From contig JBGSMF010000415.1 of the NCBI GenBank assembly GCA_041740315.1, forward strand, positions 1-5,416: a stretch of DNA of 5,416 nucleotides, given 5' to 3'. Both the position numbers and the translations under genes were made by a program. The notes below the pieces were generated by a model, which saw nothing but the letters and a program-made list of their open reading frames with translations, was not told the origin of the DNA and searched no databases. The DNA comes from JBGSMF01 sp041740315. Lineage in GTDB: Bacteria; Chloroflexota; Anaerolineae; Fen-1058. Shown here in pieces: positions 1-5,416 of this stretch (position 1 is the stretch's first letter; each line of letters starts with the position of its first letter).

Positions 1-95
1 TTAAGACGTTATAGCACGCCAGGTAAATGTGATAGGGGTCTTCAACGCCCTGCAGCGCGTGTTCTTCAAGATAGCTCAGCACATCCTCCACCGTG
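1..95. repeat. Left copy of the 95-bp terminal direct repeat
   Basis: Bases 1-95 are identical, in the same orientation, to bases 5322-5416; base 96 is the first that cannot be compared. The repeat lies inside coding sequence (TPR region, TVEDVLSYLEEH through to LACYNVL) and carries no inverted-repeat or integrase-site structure. It ends exactly at both window edges, which points to a circular or tandem assembly overlap rather than a functional att site. Confidence 0.97.
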
Positions 96-3000
96 GCCGC
101 GGCCTCGGCGACCTTTCCCTCGGCCAGGCGCGTTTGCGCCAACCCGGCCAGGGATTCCACGGTCAAGGCCTGGACGCCCAGGCTGCGCCGGAGGTCCACC
201 GCTTGTTGGTAGGCTTGCGCCGCCTGGGGCAGTTGCCCAAGGTCTGCCAGGGCGTGTCCCAGGCTGGTTAACACATAACCTTCGGCCCGGCGGTCGCCCA
301 TCTCGCGCGCCATAGCCAAGGCCTGTTCCAGGAACTCGATGGCGCGGTGGGGCTCGCCCAAATCCGCATAGATTCCACCCAGGTTGCCCTCGATGATACA
401 TTCGTACCGGCGGTTGCCAGCCTCGCGCATGAGGGCAAGCGCTTGCTCAAAAGCTATGCTGGCGCGGCGCGACTCGCCCAATTTCGCGAGGGCATCACCC
501 AGGTTGCACAGGGCTTGCCCCTCGCTCATGCGGTTGTCTATCTCTCGCGCAATGGTCAACGCTTGCTCGTGGGCATGGATGGCCTGGTCAAGCTCACCCA
601 GATTCGTATAGAATATGCCAAGATTGCTCAGGGTATACCCCTCGCCGCGGCGATTGCCAATCTGGCGGGCAACCGCCAACGCCTGCTCGTAAAAGCCAAT
701 CGCGCGGCGCGCTTCTCCCATCTCTGCGCTCAAGTCGCCTAAATTGCCCAGGACCCGTCCCTCGCCCAGGCGGTCGCCCATTGCAACGTGGTGAGACATT
801 GCTTGCTCGTAACACATCTTGGCGTGCCCATAGCGGCTTTGATAATAAGAAACCAAGCCGAGCGCCCGCCAACTATCGGCTTCCACCTGGCGCAAATGCG
901 CAGCCTGCGCCTGGCTCAAAGCGCGCTCGAGCATGGCCTGGGCGGGAGCGTAATGCCCTTGTTGTGTGTGAATCAGGCCCCACAGATAATACAGGCGCGC
1001 CGCTTCGGGAGTTGGCTCATCTTTAGCGAGATAACTCAACCCCTTTTCCAACTGCTCGATAGCCAACGCATATTCGCCGCGCCCCTCTTGAGCGCAGGCT
1101 AGCTGGTAGCACAAGTTGGCCAGTTGCCGGGGCTGGCCGCCCGCCAAGGGCTCGCTCTCTAGTAAGGCCAGGGCCGTTCCCAACTGCGCCAGCGCTTCGT
1201 CGTAGCGGGCCATCAGGATGAGCACATCGGCCAGGGATTGGTGGGTCGGCAATCGCAGCGATTGAAAGTGGACCCTTTCGGGGTCGAGTTGGTCCAGCAT
1301 GGCAAGAGATTTGCTGTACCACAGCAAAGCCGACTTGTTAGCATAGGCAACCTGGGCCTGTTGGGCTGCTGGCAGGCTGTAAACCAAGGCGTGTTCCAAT
1401 TCCCCAGCCTGGCTAAAGTGATAGGCCAATTGTTCGGCAATGCGCTCCGGTTCCGGCTGGGCGCGCCGTTCCAGGGCTTCGCCAGCCTGGCGGTGGAGCA
1501 ATCGTCGGCGCAAGGGGCCCAGGTCCTCGTAGAGCACTTGCTGGATTTCGATGTGGCGAAAGCGGAGCAGCGCCTGCCCAGGCAGCGCGTGCTCCTGTTG
1601 GCGCGCCAGGGCGGCAGCTTGTTTCGGGTGGGGTAAACCGGGGCTGTGATGGGCCAAGGCCTCCAGCACCAGTTGGCGTTCCAGGGCCATATCCAAATAT
1701 TCCAACACTTGCCATTCGGACAATCCGCTCATTTCCCGCAAATCGTCGAACCTAAAGATATGGCCCAACACAGAAGCCTGGCGCAGCAGGGCCTGGGCGC
1801 CGGAACTCAGATGCCCAATGCGCCGCCAAACGACCTCTTGCACACTGGGCGGCAGGCACAGCTCTTCCAAAGCGGGAAATTGCCAGCTTCCTTCTTGGAG
1901 TTGGATGAGGCCATCGTCCACCAAACCCTTGGCGATCTCTTCGACGTAAAAGGGGTTGCCCTCGGTGTGTTGATAGATTTTGGCCGTAAAAGCTGCTGGC
2001 ACAGCTTGCTGCCAGAGGTGGCGCAAGATTTGGCCCACCGCTGCCTCGTCCAGGCGATCCAAAGCAATGTGGTGAAAAGCCGCAAGACTGCGCAGCGCAT
2101 GCATAGTTTTTTGGAGTGGATGTTCTGGTTTCACTTCACTGTCACGATAAGTGCCAATAATCAAAATTGCCATCGAGGGCGCCTGGCGGCCCAGATAACT
2201 CAAGATCGCCAGGCTGTTTGGGTCGGCCCATTGCAAATCGTCAAGCACAAGCAGCCAGGGGCGTTCTTGAGTGGCGCGCTTGACGAATTGGGTGAGGCTG
2301 CCCATGAGGCGAAGTTGTTCTTGCTCTGGCTCAAGCGCAGGCGGCTCGGGCAGCTCGGGCAGCATCTGGCGAATTTCTGGCGTCAAGCGAATAAAACCAG
2401 CCATCGCTTGTTGAGCTTGCTCATCCAAGACCTCTGGGGGCGCAGTGGCAAAATAACATCCCAGGACTTGGGCAAAGAGGTGATAGGGGGGAGCGTTTTC
2501 CAATTCCTGGCTGTGGCCAAAGAGCCGCACCGCCGCTTGGCTCTGCGCGGCAATTTGCTGAGCCAGTCGCGTTTTGCCAATGCCCGGCTCGCCACTGATA
2601 AAAACCAGTTGTCCCTGCCCGGCTCGCGCTTGTTGCCAACAAGTTTGCAGAACCCTCATCTGCTCGTCTCGCCCCACCAAAGGGCTGGCGCGCGGGCCGG
2701 TGATCTCTTCGGCGTGAACAATCAGGCTGCTCGAAATGCGCCGGGCTTGTTGGGCGCTGGCGTAACGGTCATTGGGGTCCTTGGCCAGCAATTTGAGGAT
2801 CAGGTGATCCATTGAAGGAGATATGAGGGGGTTCAGCTCGCGCGGGGGGCGAGGCGTCTGGTTCAGATGAGCGCGCAACACCTCCTGGTCAGAGCCTTCA
2901 AAGGGCAAACGGCCAGTGAGCAATTGGTGCAAGATGACGCCCAGTGCGTACAAGTCAGTGCGAGCATCTAATGGCTGGCCCAGAATCTGCTCTGGCGCCA

Positions 3001-4825
3001 GGCAGGTGGGCGACAGAAGGAGCCGGGGAGCATCCAGCAGGGAGCGGCCCTCTGCCAAACGCCCCAGGCCAAAGCCATTCAATTTAACTCCATCAGTGGT
3101 GAGAAAAATGTCGCGCGGTTTCAAGTTTCCATGGATTACCCCCCGGCTGTGGGCATATTCCAGGGCGCGGGCCACATCCACGGCAATGCCCAACACCTGG
3201 ACATCCGAGAGCAGACTGTTACTTGTCAAAAGCTGCTGGAGGGTCGGCGCCGCGACAAATTCTTCCACCAGAAAGAGGCGATCGCCGTCTTGTTCCCACC
3301 CTAAAACCTTGACGATGTGGTGGTGGTCCAGGTTGACAATTTGATGGGCCTGGCGCATAAAGTGATCAAGTGTTTCCTGGCTGAAGGAGGGTGAAAGAAC
3401 TTTGAGAACAACAGCGCGGTCAGCGCGAGTGTCAATTGCTTTGAGCGTTGCGCCCAACCTGCTCTCGCCAATCTTGGCCTCGATCTGGTAGCGGCCTTGG
3501 ATCACCTGGCCGGGCAAATTCAAGGCTTGGCGCGCCTGCGCGGCTTCCAAGGCTGCTTCCACGGAAGGATAAATAGCAAAGTAATCCTGGTAGCCAGCCA
3601 GTTGAATCATCCGCCGGATTTTGTCTGACGGGGCCGCCAGAACAATGTGGGCTTCCTGGCGCGCCTGACGCAGCGATACCAACGCTTTGAGGCCGGCAAG
3701 GGTGAGGGTCTCGACTTGAGACAAGTCAATAACAGAGTTGCCGAAAGCACTGGATTGGCTCAAACGATCCAAATGCTGCGCCAGCTGGCCCATCCCAAGC
3801 TCGTCAAAGAGGCGGGGCGGGGTCAAGACGCTGGCCCCTCCATCGGGCGTGAGCAGCACGTTCACTGCGCCCGGCGGGGTTAGCTCTATCGTCAGGCCCT
3901 CGTAAGCCACAATCACCTCGCAAGTAGGGCGAGCGGCATCTTGGGCTTGATAGGCCAGGGCAGTAGATTGAATCTTTTGCAATTCTGCGTCGGAATAGGT
4001 GGGGTCGTGATGAAAAAGGATCAATTTTTTTACCCCGGCCGAGCGAGCCAGGTCAACACCAATCATGGCCGAACTGTGGCCCCAGTCTACCTTTTGCCAG
4101 CCTTCGCGCAAGGTGTACTGGGCGTCGAAAATGAGGGCATCGGCATTGCTGAAAAAGTCGAGCTGTGGTTGGAGGTTGGCGCTATCCAACTGCTTGTATT
4201 CGGCGTCACTGGCGTATACACACACACTGTGCTGATCTTCAATGCGAAAGCTGTACGAGCGGCCGGGGTGCGGGTTTTGGATGATGTTGACACGAACGCG
4301 CCCGATGGACACAGGCTGCCCCTCGTGCAATGGAATGAATTCCAGGCTGGCTCGCATATAAGACAGGCTAACCGGAAAGTTGAGGGGGCGTTGCTGGTCC
4401 TCGAGCGCCGCTTTGAGATTGTGCAGACTATAGACGAAAATCTGGTTGCCGGGGATGAAAGCTGGAGCGAAAAAGGGAAAGCCCTGAATGTGGTCCCAGT
4501 GAGCGTGGCTGATTAGCAAGTGCAGCCGGCCCTGCCCACACCCGCAGCCCCCCTTGAGCAATTCCAAGCCCAACTCGCGCAAGCCGGAACCGGCGTCAAG
4601 GATGAGGGTTTCCCCGCCGGCCTGGATTTCCACGCACGGCGTGTTGCCCCCGGCCGTTCCGCGCGCCAGGGGCGGCAACTCGTGGATGTATGCCCACACC
4701 GCCTGCGAGTTGTGGGTGTCAATAGCGGGCAACCCCACAATTGCCTGGTAGATTTTTTCTTCCACTTGCTTGGGAATGAGTGGAGAAGGAATAGAACCGC
4801 GCGTGCCCCAGAATCTTATGAGCAT
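1..4825 (-). CDS. Giant MBL-STAS-pseudokinase-STAND NTPase-TPR signalling protein (3' end off the window)
   Basis: The frame is open for 1608 codons from ATG 4825-4823 to base 1, with no internal stop or frameshift in a complete hand translation. Domain order by residue is MBL-fold hydrolase (1-310), STAS-like (about 335-428), kinase fold (443-700), STAND/AAA NTPase with its winged helix (713-1055), a helical linker, then TPRs (about 1229-1608). The start is firm: an in-frame TGA lies two codons upstream (4831-4829), GAGGG sits 7 nt before the ATG, and the conserved MBL opening FWGTRGSIPSP begins at residue 5. No signal peptide or membrane segment is seen, so it is probably cytosolic. The C-terminus is missing here; a matching one is at the right end of the window, and joining them through the terminal repeat gives 1765 aa. 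By family analogy it is an NTP-switched regulator. Signal, substrate and DNA target are unknown. I do not recognise it as a named gene. Confidence 0.93.
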   Translation of the reverse strand, partial: MLIRFWGTRGSIPSPLIPKQVEEKIYQAIVGLPAIDTHNSQAVWAYIHELPPLARGTAGGNTPCVEIQAGGETLILDAGSGLRELGLELLKGGCGCGQGRLHLLISHAHWDHIQGFPFFAPAFIPGNQIFVYSLHNLKAALEDQQRPLNFPVSLSYMRASLEFIPLHEGQPVSIGRVRVNIIQNPHPGRSYSFRIEDQHSVCVYASDAEYKQLDSANLQPQLDFFSNADALIFDAQYTLREGWQKVDWGHSSAMIGVDLARSAGVKKLILFHHDPTYSDAELQKIQSTALAYQAQDAARPTCEVIVAYEGLTIELTPPGAVNVLLTPDGGASVLTPPRLFDELGMGQLAQHLDRLSQSSAFGNSVIDLSQVETLTLAGLKALVSLRQARQEAHIVLAAPSDKIRRMIQLAGYQDYFAIYPSVEAALEAAQARQALNLPGQVIQGRYQIEAKIGESRLGATLKAIDTRADRAVVLKVLSPSFSQETLDHFMRQAHQIVNLDHHHIVKVLGWEQDGDRLFLVEEFVAAPTLQQLLTSNSLLSDVQVLGIAVDVARALEYAHSRGVIHGNLKPRDIFLTTDGVKLNGFGLGRLAEGRSLLDAPRLLLSPTCLAPEQILGQPLDARTDLYALGVILHQLLTGRLPFEGSDQEVLRAHLNQTPRPPRELNPLISPSMDHLILKLLAKDPNDRYASAQQARRISSSLIVHAEEITGPRASPLVGRDEQMRVLQTCWQQARAGQGQLVFISGEPGIGKTRLAQQIAAQSQAAVRLFGHSQELENAPPYHLFAQVLGCYFATAPPEVLDEQAQQAMAGFIRLTPEIRQMLPELPEPPALEPEQEQLRLMGSLTQFVKRATQERPWLLVLDDLQWADPNSLAILSYLGRQAPSMAILIIGTYRDSEVKPEHPLQKTMHALRSLAAFHHIALDRLDEAAVGQILRHLWQQAVPAAFTAKIYQHTEGNPFYVEEIAKGLVDDGLIQLQEGSWQFPALEELCLPPSVQEVVWRRIGHLSSGAQALLRQASVLGHIFRFDDLREMSGLSEWQVLEYLDMALERQLVLEALAHHSPGLPHPKQAAALARQQEHALPGQALLRFRHIEIQQVLYEDLGPLRRRLLHRQAGEALERRAQPEPERIAEQLAYHFSQAGELEHALVYSLPAAQQAQVAYANKSALLWYSKSLAMLDQLDPERVHFQSLRLPTHQSLADVLILMARYDEALAQLGTALALLESEPLAGGQPRQLANLCYQLACAQEGRGEYALAIEQLEKGLSYLAKDEPTPEAARLYYLWGLIHTQQGHYAPAQAMLERALSQAQAAHLRQVEADSWRALGLVSYYQSRYGHAKMCYEQAMSHHVAMGDRLGEGRVLGNLGDLSAEMGEARRAIGFYEQALAVARQIGNRRGEGYTLSNLGIFYTNLGELDQAIHAHEQALTIAREIDNRMSEGQALCNLGDALAKLGESRRASIAFEQALALMREAGNRRYECIIEGNLGGIYADLGEPHRAIEFLEQALAMAREMGDRRAEGYVLTSLGHALADLGQLPQAAQAYQQAVDLRRSLGVQALTVESLAGLAQTRLAEGKVAEAAATVEDVLSYLEEHALQGVEDPYHIYLACYNVL
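62..781 (-). repeat. Six tandem 120-bp units encoding 40-residue TPR motifs
   Basis: Residues 1349-1588 divide into six units of exactly 40 codons, each opening near G-[DN]-R-x-x-E-G and running through NLG, then LGE/LGQ, then a helix like YEQALAVARQ. The period is visible in the DNA: gctcgccca-type blocks recur every 120 bases. The first five units are clearly related; the sixth (62-181) is more diverged. Weaker TPR-like helices precede them, back to about residue 1229 (base 1141). The motif resembles the TPR_12/kinesin-light-chain class used for protein or ligand binding in STAND regulators. The uniform spacing suggests expansion by unit duplication, followed by divergence of most units. 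Confidence 0.9.
1661..2689 (-). other. Domain: STAND/AAA-type NTPase with trailing winged helix, residues 713-1055
   Basis: The domain opens with ASPLVGRDEQMRVL, the usual entry into MalT/LuxR-large-type ATPases. Walker A is GEPGIGKT (residues 745-752, plus-strand 2570-2593). Walker B is LLVLDDLQWAD (858-868), with the paired acidic residues D862-D863. Further family motifs are GTYRDSE (891-897, a sensor-like arginine) and TEGNPFYVEEI (954-964). The following LPPSVQEVVWRRIGHLS and LLRQASVLGHIFRFDDL, up to about 1055, match the small helical and winged-helix region that closes STAND modules. All nucleotide-binding residues are present, so ATP binding, and an ATP/ADP conformational switch, is likely. 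Confidence 0.9.
2726..3499 (-). other. Domain: Ser/Thr protein kinase fold, predicted pseudokinase, residues 443-700
   Basis: The Hanks-type layout is clear: GRYQIEAKIGE (glycine loop), AVVLKVL (K475, the VAIK lysine), LDHHHIVKVLGWEQDGDRLF, LFLVEEFV (hinge), ALEYAHSRGVIHGNLKPRD, VKLNGFGLG, LAPEQILG, TDLYALGVILHQLLTGRLPF and LAKDPNDRYASA. Catalytic positions are lost: the middle glycine of GxGxxG is S455, the alpha-C glutamate is Q492, HRD is H565-G566-N567, the metal-binding asparagine of KPxN is D572, and DFG is G584-F585-G586. Only K475, the APE glutamate E612 and the F-helix D624 remain. Phosphotransfer is therefore unlikely. Kinase plus STAND ATPase fusions are known in large bacterial regulators, where the kinase is normally active. 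Confidence 0.88.
3542..3823 (-). other. Domain: STAS-like (anti-sigma-factor-antagonist fold), residues 335-428
   Basis: The pattern is that of SpoIIAA-like STAS domains: TPPRLFDELGMGQLAQHLDRL, an NSVIDLSQVETLTLAGLKAL core strand and helix, then HIVLAAPSDKIRRMIQLAGY and a closing helix SVEAALEAAQ. In classical members the core ends in D-S-x-G, with the serine phosphorylated by an anti-sigma kinase. Here the aligned residues are T375-L376-A377-G378, so the phosphoacceptor is absent. The domain more likely serves as a protein- or ligand-binding platform than as a phospho-switch. The N-terminal boundary is uncertain, because residues 310-335 may be a linker or the first STAS strand. Confidence 0.7.
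3896..4825 (-). other. Domain: MBL-fold metallohydrolase, residues 1-310
   Basis: The opening FWGTRGSIPSP, then TAGGNTPCVEI, LILDAGSGLRELG and SHAHWDHIQGFPFF are characteristic of the MBL subfamily related to PhnP/RNase Z-like phosphodiesterases (TaR3-like type). The metal ligands can be followed: H107, H109, D111 and H112 (HxHxDH, 4507-4490), H186 in NPHPG, D207 in ASDAEY, and the late histidines of LFHHDPTYSD (H272/H273). The domain therefore looks catalytically competent, probably binding two metal ions. The substrate cannot be read from sequence; phosphodiester or cyclic-nucleotide hydrolysis is a family-based guess. A Gly/Cys-rich loop (GGCGCGQG, residues 92-99) just before the metal motif is unusual. 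Confidence 0.88.
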
Positions 4826-4848
4826 CGTTCAACCCTCGTTTGAAACAA
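4826..4848 (-). promoter_or_regulatory. 23-bp intergenic gap with Shine-Dalgarno sequence for the long gene
   Basis: Between the TGA of the upstream tail and the ATG lie 23 bases. On the minus strand they contain GAGGG (plus-strand 4833-4837), 7 nt before the ATG, a good ribosome binding site. An in-frame TGA (4831-4829) prevents any longer start. There is no room for a -35/-10 promoter or a terminator hairpin, so the downstream gene is probably read from a transcript that covers the upstream tail. Confidence 0.75.
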
Positions 4849-5022
4849 TCATTTGCTACCCCGCGTGCGCGCGCGGTGGCCGGCCCGGCGCAGGGCAACC
4901 AGGTCGCGGGTTATGGTGATCACACTGACGCCCAAGGCGTCGGACAAGGCTTGAACGGTGGGCGCGGCGCCTTGTTCTTCGGCCTCGCGCAACAGGCGCA
5001 GCACGCGCTGCCGGCGGCGAGT
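4849..5022 (-). other. Domain: C-terminal DeoR-like winged helix-turn-helix
   Basis: The last 57 residues read as helix 1 (RRRQRVLRLLREAEEQG), helix 2 (VQALSDALGV), a turn, the recognition helix (VITITRDLVALRRAGH) and a short basic wing (RARTRGSK). The pattern A-x-x-L-G-V-S-x-x-T-I-x-R-D-L-x-x-L is typical of DeoR/HTH_11-like winged helices that bind DNA. This differs from the LuxR-type HTH that usually ends MalT-like regulators. A C-terminal TPR followed by this kind of winged helix is, to my knowledge, common in Chloroflexota STAND proteins. DNA binding is inferred; the target is unknown. Confidence 0.8.
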
Positions 5023-5416
5023 GGCTTTGCCAGTGATGGCCTCGTCTTGAAAAGCGCGCACAGTCCACGTGACCTCGACCTTTTGCTTGTCCGGCAGCGG
5101 GCCGCGGGCCGGGGCGACAGCGGCGGGCAGCCAAACAGTAATTTGCTTCACGTCCTGCGTCATCGGCCGTTGCTCGTAGGCTTGGGCCAGTTCGCGCCGA
5201 GAGCGCGCGCCGCCCAGGAACAAGCGCCGCGCGGCCGGGTCGGCAATTTTCGCTGCCTGCTCTTGCAAGAAAGCATAGGCCGTTTCGAGCAGGTTTTCAG
5301 CGCGTGGGTCGTGGCTGGCTTTTAAGACGTTATAGCACGCCAGGTAAATGTGATAGGGGTCTTCAACGCCCTGCAGCGCGTGTTCTTCAAGATAGCTCAG
5401 CACATCCTCCACCGTG
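4849..5416 (-). CDS. C-terminal part of a TPR/winged-helix regulator (5' end off the window)
   Basis: This frame enters from the right edge, already open, and ends at TGA 4851-4849. Its first 31 codons repeat the last codons of the long gene exactly. It continues with TPR-like helices (HDPRAENLLETAYAFLQEQ, then KIADPAARRLFL) in the style that closes the TPR arrays of large bacterial STAND regulators. A linker with beta-strand character follows (ITVWLPAAVAP, KVEVTWTV), then an Arg-rich winged helix-turn-helix of about 57 residues. A GTG at 5412-5410 could be read as a start, but it lies inside a TPR helix, so this is the tail of a larger protein. It is either the missing end of the long gene (circle or identical tandem copies) or the end of an upstream paralogue in the same operon. 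The next ATG follows after 23 bp, suggesting co-transcription and perhaps translational coupling. Confidence 0.88.
   Translation of the reverse strand, partial: TVEDVLSYLEEHALQGVEDPYHIYLACYNVLKASHDPRAENLLETAYAFLQEQAAKIADPAARRLFLGGARSRRELAQAYEQRPMTQDVKQITVWLPAAVAPARGPLPDKQKVEVTWTVRAFQDEAITGKATRRRQRVLRLLREAEEQGAAPTVQALSDALGVSVITITRDLVALRRAGHRARTRGSK
5322..5416. repeat. Right copy of the 95-bp terminal direct repeat
   Basis: This is the second exact copy of bases 1-95. Overlapping the copies gives a 5321-bp unit. The reading frame stays open through the join (…CYNVL then KASHDPRAE…), and the protein motif continues naturally, so the join makes biological sense. Confidence 0.97.

Noticed and set aside
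1..95. Terminal repeats as phage or integrase attachment sites, or a viral terminal repeat
   Set aside because: The repeat is plain TPR-coding sequence with no integrase, recombinase, terminase or capsid gene nearby, and it ends exactly at the window edges.
62..781. Regularly spaced repeats resembling a CRISPR array
   Set aside because: The period is 120 bp, the units are diverged and fully coding as 40-residue TPRs; there are no identical short repeats with unique spacers.
1646..2815. 389-codon plus-strand open frame
   Set aside because: It lies entirely antisense to the NTPase, whose Walker and sensor motifs are conserved in the minus frame. Its translation shows no recognisable domain, and it is explained by codon bias of the opposite strand.
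2815..2870. Plus-strand AAGGAG followed by ATG (short 15-codon frame)
   Set aside because: The spacing to the ATG is only 2 nt, the frame is very short, and it is antisense to the conserved kinase C-lobe.
3941..4516. 191-codon plus-strand open frame
   Set aside because: It is antisense to the MBL domain, whose metal ligands are all in the minus frame; no family features are seen in the plus translation.
4840..5325. 161-codon plus-strand open frame over the right-hand tail
   Set aside because: It is antisense to the TPR tail and winged helix, which have clear helix and HTH patterns on the minus strand.
4849..5412. Separate small winged-helix gene starting at GTG 5412
   Set aside because: The GTG falls inside a TPR helix, the frame is open upstream, and the same codons are internal to the long gene; there is no plausible ribosome binding context within the window.

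Overview
The window is almost entirely one very long minus-strand reading frame. From an ATG at 4825 (codon 4825-4823) the frame runs without a stop for 1608 codons to base 1 and leaves the window open. Read by hand, it is a multidomain cytosolic signalling protein. In order it carries an N-terminal metallo-beta-lactamase (MBL) fold hydrolase with its metal ligands intact, a STAS-like domain, a protein-kinase fold that has lost its catalytic residues, a STAND/AAA-type NTPase with intact Walker motifs, and a long TPR array.

The right end (4849-5416, minus strand) holds the C-terminus of the same kind of protein: the last TPR helices, a short linker and a DeoR-like winged helix-turn-helix, ending at a TGA (4851-4849). 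Only 23 bases, including a Shine-Dalgarno sequence, separate this stop from the ATG of the long gene.

Bases 1-95 and 5322-5416 are identical. If the ends are overlapped, the molecule is a 5321-bp circle and the two partial genes fuse in frame into one 1765-aa protein covering 5298 of 5321 bp. The same sequence would arise from tandem copies of one gene, or from two neighbouring paralogues sharing this 95-bp stretch, with the contig running from one shared stretch to the next. I favour a tandem arrangement on a chromosome: no replication gene, origin, promoter or terminator fits in 23 bp. The sequence alone cannot settle it.

The fairly high G+C content and the kinase/STAND-ATPase/TPR/winged-helix architecture suggest an environmental bacterium with large fused regulators, most likely Chloroflexota (Anaerolineae-like). 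This is a family-level inference. The likely logic is a signal-responsive NTPase switch whose TPRs sense a ligand or partner and whose C-terminal winged helix binds DNA. The pseudokinase and STAS domains would act as docking or allosteric modules, and the MBL domain would be a fused hydrolase of unknown substrate. No RNA gene, CRISPR array, insertion sequence or convincing plus-strand gene was seen.
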